Below, piece after piece: positions 10,869-23,176 of a DNA stretch of 64,000 nucleotides. The position numbers and the translations under genes are program-made. Position 1 is the first letter of the stretch. Every line of letters begins with the position of its first letter. The notes under the pieces were generated by a model. It was not told the DNA's origin, ran no database searches, and was given only the letters and a program-made list of their open reading frames with translations. The DNA is taken from NCBI GenBank assembly GCA_946902985.2, contig OX336393.1, positions 364,108,779 to 364,172,778 on the forward strand. Direction: 5' to 3'. Source of the DNA: Meconema thalassinum. Its lineage: Eukaryota; Arthropoda; Insecta; Orthoptera; Tettigoniidae.

Positions 10869-11174
10869 ACTTTTTTCGCCCTGTGTTGATCTCATAAGTC
10901 TACTTTCATTTTTTGCAAAAATCGAAAGTAGGCTAAAAATGAACCCCAAATGACAAGAAGGTCATTATGATCCCCATAAGCCAATAAAGTGATAAAAATA
11001 TGCATACAAAAACGAAAAAAAAGTTAATGAGCCTCCAATTGTAAAATACTTTGTTGCAATGAATGAGGTCTGATCCTCCTACGAAAACCTGCATATTTTG
11101 CCTATTATAGCCTACCCCTATTTTGCCCGGTGAAATCTACCTCCACCTTCCGGCGTGTCGAGATGGGTTTTTTT

Positions 11175-11290
11175 TTCAGGATTAGGGCATAACCCAGCCC
11201 TTTTGGGTACATTCGTGTTGACCGACTGAAAAGCACCAAACTTTTGTTTGGCCTTAAATGTTGCTTGTAAATAAAACCCCGCAACATAGC
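11175..11290 (+). repeat. Repeat W, copy 2
   Basis: It shares GGCATAACCCAGC, TTGACCGACTGAAAAGCACC and AAACTTTTGTTT with the minus strand of 3945-4061. It abuts the end of element X. Confidence 0.65.
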
Positions 11291-11299
11291 CGCGTGTGT

Positions 11300-11540
11300 T
11301 AAATTGCCTATGACGACCATGGTGAGGAGCTGCAGCAAGTACGGACATCGAAGTTTCGAATCCCCACATTGACAACGGTTTTTTGTTGTATTTCTATGGG
11401 GTTTTACTAATTTCCCCGGCTAAATGCCTGGATAGGACCTTTCGTCTAATCCCGGGGCACCTACCCCATTTCCAACCCTAATACTTACAGTTCGAAACAT
11501 TGCATCCAATTAAATACCACAACCCCTTTTCCTTCGTACA
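11300..11540 (+). mobile_element. SINE-F-like fragment, diverged
   Basis: GTTTCGAATCCCC is a plausible B box. The following CTATGGGGTTTTAC and AAATGCCTGGATAGGACC resemble the SINE-F core at 50679-50998. The ends are not defined. Confidence 0.45.
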
Positions 11541-11881
11541 AAAAGTGTGACTGGCTTCCAGTTTCTTATATTGAGTTATAAGGTTTATTTAATATTATTA
11601 TACCTTAAAAATACTTTCCGTAAAAGTGGGCGAAACGATTTCCATTTAATATAATATGACAATAGAATCAACATAGACTATACCTACTTATAAAACAGTA
11701 TAAACATCTACTTAGTATAAAACAGTATAAACAAAGTCCCCGTTTCTTGGATGTCACGGGTAATCTCGAGAACCACTGGATGGATTTTGATGCGGTTTTG
11801 ATAATTCTGTAAAGGATATATCGAGGAAGGTTTCTTATATATGATCAAAGGAAGCCAAGCAGTATAGATTTCAGTGAAAAC
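11541..11881. other. AT-rich stretch, unassigned
   Basis: It contains a short direct repeat (TAAAACAGTATAAACA, 11691-11733) and the left target-site copy AAAAC (11877-11881) of the LTR element. There is no gene. Confidence 0.5.
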
Positions 11882-13538
11882 TGTTACAGTTAGCCTCATC
11901 CCTCCTTACCCTGTTTATAGGCCAAAATGATAATAATAATAATAATATTAGCATATCAAAAAAAAGATCACATGACATTACCACACCCAGAATTAATAAT
12001 AAAAAACACATGAAAGGCCTAATTTAATTACTCGCTAGGCCAGCTGAGTTCACAGCAAAAAACCTAGGAGTGAATGTTCCGATTTGCTTGGTATTCAAGA
12101 ACATCCCCGATTTGATTTAGAAAGAGAGAACAGGCGGGACGAAACCAATGTCAAGACCAGCTTGTTGGGTGGAACGCTGAATGCGTACCTCAGCAGGCCG
12201 TATTAAATTGACCCTGCCAAAGATGAAGAATGAAAAGGGGAATAATCTTCGTAGTGACTTCATGCAATAAATAATATGACAAATCGAAATAAGCTAACAT
12301 GTATTGAACATTAAGATCAAACAAATTACAAGATAAACCTTCCACCACTTAATTAACTAACTGACAAATATGATCTAATTAAACACAAATGAATGACTTA
12401 GTTTAAACAAACCAGACACTTGCCCGCTTGGCAACGTTTCGCAGTTACATTTGAGGTTAAAACATGAATTTCAAAATGGATCCGGAAGTAGAAGAAAAAA
12501 GAAAAACAACATGAGAAAGGCAATGCCTTCTCAAAAAACAATGCTGCGTCAAACAACCGAAACGCCCCTTAGTGGAACGGAGAGGTCTGACAACCTCCAC
12601 AGTCCAGCATTGACCGTCCGTCAAGGCTGTCTGACCAAGAATTAAAACCCACGAGGTTCCCATCCAGCTAACGGGAAATAGGGCAATAATAATACACCCT
12701 GCAGTAATTACATATAAAGGTACCACCAAAATATTACTAGACCCTCCAAAAGATTACATACTAAAGTGCTAAAATAGACTTTATCTAGTTAAGCTTACCG
12801 ACCGCCGACACGCGGCCTTAAAATGACGTTACAAAATTTAGCAGTCAAAGTTTGTATTGATTGTCCTTGGTTATGCCCCTTAGTAATTAAATCAGATAGT
12901 ACCACCTGGTGTCTTCGAACCCTCCGGGGAAAACTGCACACACGTTTTCCCCGGAGGCAAGTGGTCAAGAGTCTTTCTGTCAGGAAACTTCCTCACACAC
13001 TGTCCCTCTCGTACTGTTCTGCCCGTACTGTTCTACTGTGTCACCGTTTCCACCCTTGTATATCAGCCTATCCCCACCACAAACCTCCAGTAGCACCAAC
13101 TGCGACTAGTTGCACAAAAGCCAGGGTTCAAGGTCTTGAGTGGGTACTATAGAATATCACCCCATACAGGTTACTGCGTAGAAACCTTCTAGGAGTCGAG
13201 GTGTTACAGAATGTCCTTTGTAAGACCTTTCTCAGAATAAAAACTTGGCGAATGCAGCTGACAGGAATTGTTCACCTTTCAAAAGTTCACGGATCAAAGC
13301 TTGACTTATCCCTCTTTTCCATTTATTATAAACCTTTAGGTGACCGCACACACAAGGGCACAAATCATGTCGGAAAGGGCTAGGCGAACCCATTTCAGCA
13401 GTAGCCAGGTGTCAACTTGGTGAATGGAATTCTCAGAAAGGCCCTGGTGTATTTTCTCGTGAGAATCTGCCCAGACCTGGAGCTCCAGCTGCGTCTCGAA
13501 GATAAGATGAACATGTACCGATTTGCAAAATTGGTACA
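11882..13538 (-). repeat. LTR, lower-coordinate copy (3' LTR in element sense)
   Basis: It has TG...CA ends. It appears identical to the other LTR except for a T/A difference at 13044 versus 19919. It contains a perfect 14-bp stem hairpin (12921-12957) and a near-palindrome at one end (13514-13538). Small frames inside are not genes. Confidence 0.93.
12921..12957. other. Perfect hairpin in the LTR
   Basis: CCTCCGGGGAAAAC pairs fully with GTTTTCCCCGGAGG across a 9-base loop. The same hairpin recurs at 19796-19832 in the other LTR. Possible roles are an RNA 3'-end, dimer or packaging structure. Confidence 0.85.
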
Positions 13539-13550
13539 TCCTCCTCCTCC
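13539..13550 (-). other. Polypurine tract
   Basis: GGAGGAGGAGGA on the minus strand directly precedes the 3' LTR, the expected primer site for plus-strand DNA synthesis. Confidence 0.85.
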
Positions 13551-16500
13551 AAAGGAAGACGATGGGGGGATGATGAAACGGGTGATGGTGTCCAGCTGGT
13601 CTCTTGGTAGCTGAAGAGGCTACTCCAATCTCCGCCAGCGGACCTTGAAGTAGATCTCCTCGGGTAGAAAGATGCCATGGGACCTAGATGGTACCTCCAA
13701 ACTGGGCCCAGATTGGTAGTACACGTCCCACATAGTGACCACTGAAACACACATCAGAACAGCAGCGTATGGTCCAAATACAGTTCCCTTAGAGGGAACA
13801 ATCGTTCCAGGCCAGCCAACCAGCCCATAACAGCTGAAGTTATCCCAGGAATGATAAAAAAAAACATCACACGAAGCATTAGCGTGCCATCGAAGTTCAT
13901 TTAAGAGTCTTTCAAATCACAAGGGATACTTGATGCTTCAAACAAGGTTCTGCGCAAAGAGATAGTGTCCAGGGCATAACTAAAGGTCCACTGAAGTATT
14001 AAAATCACACGAAAGGGGCAACCAACTATACGATATGACTGACGTTAACAAGCTTAATTGAAAGTTCACTACAATACTTAGCAAGAATAACTAAAATTTA
14101 ACTAAGGTGTACAGAACCCAAAATTTTTCTTTAGAATATGCAAATCAAAGGCACCTGCAAACTTGCCCACCAAAAATTTTAAACAATTTTTCAAAATGAA
14201 TTTACTTTAACAAAACCGAAGGACCATTTTTCTGCGACTTCACGAAATCAGGACAGCACGCAACTATTTTCAAAATTCACAATGACAATTACATTAACAT
14301 GCCGCACGGGGCATTCCATCAAAACTACATTTACTATACCGCCCGTGGTATTGCTCAAGTTAAATACCTTACAAAATTACCTACCGCACCGAAGGCATCA
14401 CACAGAGCTCGTTTTGATATGCACACAAACACAAATTACATGTCTTGCTCAATTTTACATGTTCCTGACCCACACTGCCCTCAGTGGCCTCCAAGGACAG
14501 GAGGAAAAGAGACCACAACATCCTATCACGCAAGCACACTAGCAGCAAGACAAACAAAACAAGGAAAAACCACGTCACCCACATAATTCACACACACACA
14601 TTCACACTTTAATAATAAGAATGCCCTTAATTCCATCGGGCTGTCACCCCGATATTTCTCCCACTCCATATCTGCCAACGGGCACTGTTCCCGGTGACAA
14701 CACAACGTCTCCCACTCCATAACTGCCTACGGGCTCTGTTCCCGGCGACAACACAACGTCTCCCACTCCATAACTGCCTACGGGCACTTGTTCCCGGCGA
14801 CAACACAACGTCTCCCACTCCATAACTGCCTACGGGCACTTGTTCCCGGCGACAACACAAAACATAAATAACCCTAAATTCCATAGGACAACTAGCGAAC
14901 CAGGAAAACAGCACGAGGACTGCAGTTCATAACCTGACGTGAATTATTAAAACAGTATGCACTGTCATTCACACACTACACAAACAAACACCGCCCTGTC
15001 CTTCACATGACAGGTCCTCTCCCTTATGACACCGGGAGGAACATCACTCTTGCGCCACCAAACCCTGGCCATCACGACATAATCAGCTCGGTACCTGAGC
15101 TCCCCCTCTGGATCAACTCACGACCCCACAGAGGGTAATTAACATCTTCCCCTACAAAGGCATGGCCGCCTCAGAAGATGACAGTACAACACATTACCAA
15201 AACATAAATACACATTCGACACAAGGTAGGGCACCCACCAAACGTCACACACACCCTAGTGCACGTGGTTCACCTTCCAATCACACAACACAAGCAATCA
15301 CAACCCCGAAAATTTCTCTACGTGGCGTTACCACAGACTACAGACGTCTCCAACTAACAACGTGTGTCACCCGCCTTTAATATTCACCATCCAAATACCG
15401 GGTGACACTTTATGACCCCACACAAATCGAACCCATGATGCTTCAACTCACCACCGTCATCAAAACGTTCTTAAAACATTAACTTCACGAAGCTACTTAA
15501 AATCTCAAAATTCACAACCTCCTCGACTAACAACACGTGTCTGTATCTCCCCAAATTCTAACGCCAATAAAATTCCTCCCAGAATATCAACACTAAATTA
15601 TTCAGAATTACCAATCACAGCAGTGACAGATGTTACATCTCAAAAGGCACGAAGCAATTAAAATCTTCAAAATAAGTCCATAAATCCAGCTCGCACCTAA
15701 CCACATTGGAACCTCGCACTAAAAAAAACTGCCAAGCTATCAACACTCTATTACTCAGAGAATTTAAATTATTTTTACCACCAAACATGATTACTCCAGT
15801 AACTACCCAGGACACTACTGTCACGAGGGCTCACAATCAATCAGAACATCCGGTAGCAACAGCCGAACTCACACACACCCAAGATGACGGGGCTACTTGA
15901 AATTTTAACGAACCCAGAACTTTTCAGAGTTGAGACTACAACAGATACCCTAGCGGTCTAACAGATCAAGGCTGCAAGTTATAAATAACTAACCAACTAA
16001 TGCACTGAAGCACCCTCAAGTGAAAACTCCAGAATCAAAATATCAAAATATGCATGAACGCCTACAACAGCTGATTGTGAAGTGAACACACCCAAGCTAA
16101 CGGGAGTCTACATGAAATCTCACGAACCTACAACCCTTCAGAAATGCGACCACAATAGAAAAACCTAGCCGCCTAACAGCAAGAAACTGCAAGTTATTAA
16201 TAACTAACGAACCAGCCTATTTCAATGCCATCGCAAACGAAGCATTGCAACCTCCCAAAAATCTCAAAATCAGACTAGTGAACACAGCAGCTGACATACA
16301 ACGACAGCTCAGCATGCCACCGCAGGATATCTCCCTAAAGGAAAACTTTCACCAACCGAACTACCAAATAATTATTTTTTTATATACCAAAAATCAACAA
16401 GTATTCCCAGAGTTAGCAACTTCATCACTGGAACCCGAACACAGGACTCCAGTTCCTAACATTCATCCATCATCCATCACACATCCTTCTCAACCATCCC

Positions 16501-18736
16501 ATTATAAGATTTAACCACCCACGACAATAACCCATTACATTCAATTATGCAAATTAGCAATCGTACAGATATCATGAACACAAAATTAATGGTATTGCGG
16601 ACTCTTACCAAGAGGGCCTCCGTAGAGGTCTTTTAACCCCGACTCCCCACTGACTGAGCGGCCTCAACTACCCCAAAAAAAAATTCGCCTTTCACCGAGA
16701 TAACGAAGTCCCATACCTATAGTCACTCGACTCGGGCAAATACTATATACACCCTGCCCGGCCCCAATCAAGATGGTACTCACACCCCAAATTAAATGGA
16801 CTCCTGACAGTAGATCCCCATACGAAGCACATCTGCATAATAGGTCCATTTTCAAAATGCAACTAATACAACTAATATAAAATTAATAATAATCCATCTT
16901 ACGTTACTGGCAATTAGGCCTCAATTACTCCCACCCAAATTCAAATTGCAACCTACATCAATTCATTCACACATGACTTTCATTCAATCAGCAGGATTAA
17001 AAAAACTGAAAGATTACAGAAGAAAATAAATACAATTTTGACCACCCAAGAACACCAGTTCGATTCCTAGTCAGGGCTGCAATAAAAATCGCATCACACA
17101 CACTCTTTCATCCTGAACACAATCAACCACAGAAATACATTCATACCTCCACCAGACATACGTGCTCCCTTCCCTGACCAACTCTAAATTCCCCATTTAC
17201 ATCAGTATGTTAGTATTCGGATCGTCAAGACACTATAACGCCAACGGAGTATCAACTCACGTAAGGACCTGATAAAACAACCCAAAGTTGTAGCCCTGAA
17301 ATCACAGTTCTCCTTACATCGTAGAAAAAACGTCCTAAAACGAAAGACACGAATCGGGGGAAAATATTTATTTACACCCTAAATGAGATGCGACGTGAAG
17401 GTGACTGCCTCCCAGAAATATCCCACTTAGTAAGTCACTCGACGAAAAACACACTAAGATACTGAATATTAAAGCCATTTAATACTTGACCAATTTAGAT
17501 GACAATCTAACCTTAAAATCCCCATGTCACAACAAGACTATTTACTCTCCCCCCAATTACTAAGCAAACTTAAACATAAATCATACATACATAAACACTC
17601 ACCTGATTCATTTATACTGAATTAGCACACACGCAATTCGACACTTAACATCATTCAAAACACAATTACCGAACGTACATATAGACAGCAATTCGACCAT
17701 TTTCCAGAATTAATTTAACGCAGAATAAGTTGACAATACCAAATTTTAATACCCTCACGGTCCAATTTAATTTGACAGAACTACCAACAGCGAAATAATT
17801 AACCCCCAGCTAAAGAAATGGCAACAAAACTTGAAATGTTTGGCCTAATGAACAGCTGATCACTACCAATTATACCTCACACGTATTATGCACAGCGAAT
17901 CGCAGAATTTCAGCCTTACATCACTAACAATTATTAAGAATAATTACAGATTTACCCCAAGGAACCTGCTGATGATAAATCCACACACGCAATTCACATT
18001 TTCACTGACATCAGTTGTATAAAATAATAACTTGTCACAGACGTCTGCCATGATGGTTCAAAATCACTACGTGATTCAACAGGCGTGTACTAAACGCACA
18101 TCAAAACAGACACTAAGTTATTCTTACTGGAAATACAAGTTTATCAATTTCAGCCTATTTTCAAGAGAATTTAAAACGTCACTAATTTAAATTTTACCAA
18201 CACTACTTCCAACCAGACAAACATTTTATTATTTCAAACACGTGACACAATTTAGTCAAAACAACACTTCCCGAGGTGTAGATTTAACACAGGTGCAGTA
18301 AAATTGAGCTGGACTAGTTCCTACAAGAACAGAATGAATTTACAACCACCCCAAAACCATACAAACAGCATATCAAAACTCACCACGTGTGAAATTCCTT
18401 CAGCCGGTCAACTCGTCAATCTTGCAACGCAGCAACGCCATTTTTATCTCAGCAGTCCTGAATTTCGTTCAGCGCATGTGACTGCCACTTCTCGCCTGAC
18501 AGCTGACGATATGAATTGCTCATATGGACCATGGTGTACACAGCAAGTTATTTTACATGAAATCAAATCACAACATGTATTAGGTTCTGCTCTAATTACT
18601 AGCCTACCTATTGGAGAAAAGATTAGTAGTATGGAGGGCCCAATCTACATTAATTAAGTTACTGAATTTAATTTTAATTAATTACTGCAATCGGTCAATA
18701 GGAAGGATTGTTTACTAATGGCAAGATCACAGAGCA
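13551..18736 (-). other. Non-coding interior of the LTR element
   Basis: The roughly 5.2 kb is A/C-rich on the plus strand. All frames are short and none shows an aspartic protease DTG, a reverse-transcriptase YxDD or integrase HHCC motifs. It includes a 51-bp tandem repeat (14658-14863). Stretches around 15420-16350 look like diverged repeats of one another (recurring GAAGCTACTTAAAATCTC-type phrases). Confidence 0.7.
14658..14863. repeat. 51-52 bp tandem repeat, 4 units
   Basis: The units begin CTCCCACTCCATAACTGCC at 14658, 14709, 14760 and 14812, and contain GTTCCCGGCGACAACACAAC. The minus-strand 95-residue frame across them is repeat-derived. Confidence 0.92.
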
Positions 18737-18755
18737 AAACCATGCTCTGCTACCA
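18737..18755 (-). other. Primer-binding site, initiator tRNA-Met
   Basis: TGGTAGCAGAGCATGGTTT lies 1 bp inside the 5' LTR (minus sense). Animal initiator tRNA-Met ends in CCTCTGCTA plus CCA, so only one position of the stretch differs from expectation. Confidence 0.88.
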
Positions 18756-18756
18756 T

Positions 18757-20413
18757 TGTTACAGTTAGCCTCATCCCTCCTTACCCTGTTTATAGGCCAA
18801 AATGATAATAATAATAATAATATTAGCATATCAAAAAAAAGATCACATGACATTACCACACCCAGAATTAATAATAAAAAACACATGAAAGGCCTAATTT
18901 AATTACTCGCTAGGCCAGCTGAGTTCACAGCAAAAAACCTAGGAGTGAATGTTCCGATTTGCTTGGTATTCAAGAACATCCCCGATTTGATTTAGAAAGA
19001 GAGAACAGGCGGGACGAAACCAATGTCAAGACCAGCTTGTTGGGTGGAACGCTGAATGCGTACCTCAGCAGGCCGTATTAAATTGACCCTGCCAAAGATG
19101 AAGAATGAAAAGGGGAATAATCTTCGTAGTGACTTCATGCAATAAATAATATGACAAATCGAAATAAGCTAACATGTATTGAACATTAAGATCAAACAAA
19201 TTACAAGATAAACCTTCCACCACTTAATTAACTAACTGACAAATATGATCTAATTAAACACAAATGAATGACTTAGTTTAAACAAACCAGACACTTGCCC
19301 GCTTGGCAACGTTTCGCAGTTACATTTGAGGTTAAAACATGAATTTCAAAATGGATCCGGAAGTAGAAGAAAAAAGAAAAACAACATGAGAAAGGCAATG
19401 CCTTCTCAAAAAACAATGCTGCGTCAAACAACCGAAACGCCCCTTAGTGGAACGGAGAGGTCTGACAACCTCCACAGTCCAGCATTGACCGTCCGTCAAG
19501 GCTGTCTGACCAAGAATTAAAACCCACGAGGTTCCCATCCAGCTAACGGGAAATAGGGCAATAATAATACACCCTGCAGTAATTACATATAAAGGTACCA
19601 CCAAAATATTACTAGACCCTCCAAAAGATTACATACTAAAGTGCTAAAATAGACTTTATCTAGTTAAGCTTACCGACCGCCGACACGCGGCCTTAAAATG
19701 ACGTTACAAAATTTAGCAGTCAAAGTTTGTATTGATTGTCCTTGGTTATGCCCCTTAGTAATTAAATCAGATAGTACCACCTGGTGTCTTCGAACCCTCC
19801 GGGGAAAACTGCACACACGTTTTCCCCGGAGGCAAGTGGTCAAGAGTCTTTCTGTCAGGAAACTTCCTCACACACTGTCCCTCTCGTACTGTTCTGCCCG
19901 TACTGTTCTACTGTGTCACCGATTCCACCCTTGTATATCAGCCTATCCCCACCACAAACCTCCAGTAGCACCAACTGCGACTAGTTGCACAAAAGCCAGG
20001 GTTCAAGGTCTTGAGTGGGTACTATAGAATATCACCCCATACAGGTTACTGCGTAGAAACCTTCTAGGAGTCGAGGTGTTACAGAATGTCCTTTGTAAGA
20101 CCTTTCTCAGAATAAAAACTTGGCGAATGCAGCTGACAGGAATTGTTCACCTTTCAAAAGTTCACGGATCAAAGCTTGACTTATCCCTCTTTTCCATTTA
20201 TTATAAACCTTTAGGTGACCGCACACACAAGGGCACAAATCATGTCGGAAAGGGCTAGGCGAACCCATTTCAGCAGTAGCCAGGTGTCAACTTGGTGAAT
20301 GGAATTCTCAGAAAGGCCCTGGTGTATTTTCTCGTGAGAATCTGCCCAGACCTGGAGCTCCAGCTGCGTCTCGAAGATAAGATGAACATGTACCGATTTG
20401 CAAAATTGGTACA
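18757..20413 (-). repeat. LTR, higher-coordinate copy (5' LTR in element sense)
   Basis: It is the direct repeat partner of 11882-13538. In the sense direction it starts TGTACCAATTTTGC and ends CTAACTGTAACA. The near-identity implies a recent insertion. Confidence 0.93.
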
Positions 20414-20578
20414 AAAACGTAAAATAAATCCTGGCGTCCGTGTGCTTTTTAAGCTTACGCTGGTCAAACAGTAAAAATATCTCTATACTGGGAGTGTAAG
20501 AATTGTTCAGCATGTAAAGTTCTTCAAAGATGTCCGGGAGAGCATATCTCTATCTTCAATTCATCTCCCACTATAAGT

Positions 20579-22407
20579 GAGGCTATTAGTATCAAAAGGA
20601 ACAATCTCCATATTTCATCGAAATTGAGTTACTGACACCGTTGTATTGTGCAACTAGCCCTCTACCACACTATGCTGTTTGTTTCTTTCAAAAAGAACAA
20701 AATCCCATCGTTTCAGGGCATGAAAATACAATGTTGCTTTCAAACAGAACAATCTCCGCCATCTGTTGGAATCAAGAGGGACAATCTCCACTACCACCAA
20801 TCAGCTTCGTCCGTTCCGGTCATGTGAGTGCTGCCATGTTGGTTCAATGGAGTGATAAGAGAGACTGTCCTGCTCACGTGTGCCAATTTATCATGTTTTG
20901 CGGTTATATTGCAGGAATTTTTTGTGTTTTAAGACTATATGAATGTGGACTAACATATTATGCTATCAAAACAAACTGTAACTTTCTTCTACGTGTTCTG
21001 TGATGGATACGGTACCGCAAAACGTGACACCTGTCTCACCCACAAAAGCGAGGAATCGGAGTCGAGATCCAAGGAAATGGAAATCAGTTTTTGTGAAAGA
21101 AGATTTCGTGAACTACTACCCTGTCAGGGAAATTATTGTTACCCCTAGACATAGAGCGGGGCTGTTGTGTATACATTACGTCAGCTCACCAAGTTACGGC
21201 TGCCACGGGCAGGTGCGGGGCAAGAATGGGAACACATGTACAGTCATACAATGTGAATACACCGCACAGCGCACGACCCAGCTCGAACCATGCACACACA
21301 AGACATGCGATGAGGTTTCGCTGGCAACAACTGCTGCACGTCTATCGCTGACGTGTGGCTGTGCGGAGCGCATTAGTTCCGATTTCCACCACTGGCAACA
21401 ATTCACTGGTAGGGTAGTACATACAACAAAGGATGTGGTCTAATGCTTAGACATAACTACAAGCGCTTGAGTCAACACATACATGGTCAAATCAAAATCG
21501 AAATATCTACTTCCGATTTTAGAAATTCGAAAATCTGCTTCCCACAATTTGAAGTTAAAGAATATATTAAAACAATCTAACCTTAATTTCATTTGAATCT
21601 GTAGAACAAGTTCTTTAAAAAAAACAAGCGTTTTGAGCAAGGTTTCTCAAAAATATCATTTAATCTGGAAGTAATTTTCACAATTTTGCAAAATGATAGA
21701 GATATTCAATAAATACATTTTGACACTTTTCCGGGTCTTCTAGCTTTTCAACTTGTCGCACAATTATCAAGTTAGCCTAACTTAACGTTTTTGTTAAACT
21801 GGACCTGAATAGCCTGAATGCCCTTAGTGTCATTAAAAATATTTTCAACATTAAAATAAGTAGAAATGAGGATTATTAGATCAATCACGGAGTGATTTTG
21901 TCCAGTGTTCTCATTAGCTTCGGTGCTGTAATTCAAATCAAGGAATGTTGTGTTCTTAATTTACATATGAGTTTTGTTTAATCGGTAAATTTGTGTTGAA
22001 AATTAAAGGGCACTTCATTACAACAGTTATCCTTAGTTTAAAAATTTCTCCTCTTCTTTGTTACCGTAAATGACATTTATGCTAATAGAAGGAGTGTAGG
22101 TATCACATATTTCTATGTCAATAACAGAAAGAGCAATCTCCATGCATGTTGATATCAAATAGAGCAATGTCCACAAAAATCTTACAGTTAGTATCAAAAG
22201 GGACAATCTCCAAAATAAAATGTAAAATATCTCATTAACTATTAATCATATGCTTGGCTTTCTTTGGCTACTAGCATACAAACTCTTACTTTATGTATGA
22301 GACAAAAACCATCCAGATAGAGTGGATACAAATGCATTAGATAAAAAATTACTCCTACTGTAAAATGTAGAGAGGTGGAGATTGTTCCTTTTGATACTAA
22401 TAGCCTC
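20579..22407. mobile_element. Element Z: DNA transposon with perfect 32-bp inverted ends
   Basis: The left end (20579-20610) starts GAGGCTATTAGTATCAAAAG and its exact reverse complement closes the element (22376-22407). The flanks carry the same 4 bp, AAGT (20575-20578 and 22408-22411). The terminal motif AACAATCTCCA is repeated internally near 20745, 20778, 22130, 22165 and 22200, as transposase-binding repeats often are. No transposase catalytic domain is present. The superfamily is undetermined; a 4-bp duplication occurs in Sola and a few others. Confidence 0.82.
21000..21146 (+). pseudogene. Basic coding-like segment inside element Z
   Basis: The frame starts MMDTVPQNVT and contains the basic stretch KARNRSRDPRKWK followed by VNYYPVREIIVTP. 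It could be the first exon of the autonomous Z element's protein. I do not recognise a domain, and the rest of the 147-residue frame (to 21443) looks unlike it. This is an inference from composition only. Confidence 0.3.
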
Positions 22408-22411
22408 AAGT

Positions 22412-23166
22412 GTTCTTATGTTTTCATTTCTTCCAACAATCTCCATTCGATTACAGAGGCGACAGTTTACGAGCTAGCTAAGGGTGAGCCTATCACCCCA
22501 GATACAGCCAGCAGCAAACTCGGGTTTTCCTCATCACATGTGAACGTTTCGTTCCCTCAAAATACACAGTCAAGTTAAGAATTGTGTTTCATGCACCTCG
22601 CCATTTTTAAATTACGTCAGTCAAGAATTCGTTGCACATGCATTTCCATGATAATACAATTCATAGTCCTGTCAGTGATTTTAACCCATCATGCCGAAAC
22701 GTAAAACGGATATAGGTCGTAGTTCATTGACATCGAAAAAATAGCGCTTATCACGTAATTCACTCATTACTGTTCCCAGGCGAAGCTAGTTAAGGTATAA
22801 TATCGACAGCTGCCAATGAGTCTTCAGGGATAACATTTCTGAGAAATACTGAAGGTTTGTGTGTGTTTACTGCCTGCTTGTGTGCATTTAATTGTTATGT
22901 TTAAAAATAATCTGCACCATTGTCGTCGTTTATTGAATTTAGGAACAAATGAATCGAACTTGAAAATCTGAACAAAAGTAAGATAGAGGCTCGAAGGAAC
23001 ACAGATTTCTTGGTAGCCCATTCTTAACATTGCTAGCGTACATTTTCTAAGCGCTTTATTTGCTAAGGATGTCGAACATTCTTGGAATTTCTGAGGGTGG
23101 TTGCCGCAGGCCGAATATCTCTATACAGGGGTCAGTGCTGTTTCTGCTCAATTATCTCCAGGAAGA
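22412..23166. other. Unassigned stretch with a possible Helitron-protein start
   Basis: There is no clear gene. ATG at 22691 opens MPKRKTDIGRSSLTSKK then stop, which resembles the basic N-terminus of Helitron replication proteins. At 17 residues this is weak evidence. Confidence 0.35.
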
Positions 23167-23176
23167 GACTGCAATT

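Larger units (their letters stand above)
8819..10934 (+). mobile_element. Element Y, copy 1 (non-autonomous, asymmetric ends)
   Basis: It starts AACAAGATGTTC, continues GTAAAGAACATATAGCCTAC, and ends in a hairpin followed by GAAAGTAGGCT. The motif AGCCTACTTTC is therefore terminal at the right and about 35 bp internal at the left. It interrupts X exactly: the joined flanks (ACAAATAT + AAAAATGAACC) restore copy B's sequence. It contains a SINE-D, a local duplication, an (AC)n run and one partial unit of the repeat amplified in Y2. No protein is encoded. Confidence 0.82.
7904..11165 (+). mobile_element. Element X, copy A2, 5' truncated and split by Y1
   Basis: From about 7910 the sequence repeats X from the GGGATGAGCCATCAGC region onward, directly after A1, giving a partial tandem. 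It runs to 8818, is interrupted by Y1 (8819-10934), then resumes with AAAAATGAACCCCAAATGAC and ends near 11165. The SINE-C inside it is itself split by SINE-E. Confidence 0.75.
11882..20413 (-). mobile_element. LTR retrotransposon without gag/pol (LARD-like)
   Basis: Two direct repeats of 1657 bp (11882-13538 and 18757-20413, offset 6875) start TG and end CA, and are flanked by the same 5 bp, AAAAC (11877-11881 and 20414-20418). On the minus strand the 5' LTR is followed after 1 bp by TGGTAGCAGAGCATGGTTT (18737-18755), a close match to the complement of the animal initiator-tRNA-Met 3' end. Just before the 3' LTR lies the purine run GGAGGAGGAGGA (13539-13550). The 5.2-kb interior encodes no gag, protease, reverse transcriptase or integrase that I can see. 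It must have been moved by proteins of another element. Confidence 0.93.

Noticed and set aside
8819..10934. Element Y as an ordinary Helitron
   Set aside because: It lacks a TC start and a CTRR end, and does not sit between A and T. The ends differ from H1/H2 in this same window.
12451..13152. Small conserved frames present twice (12451/19326, 12823/19698)
   Set aside because: They are identical only because the two LTRs are nearly identical. No similarity or coding signal.
11882..20413. Segmental duplication of host DNA
   Set aside because: The TG/CA ends, 5-bp flanking duplication, tRNA primer site and polypurine tract fit LTRs of one retrotransposon instead.
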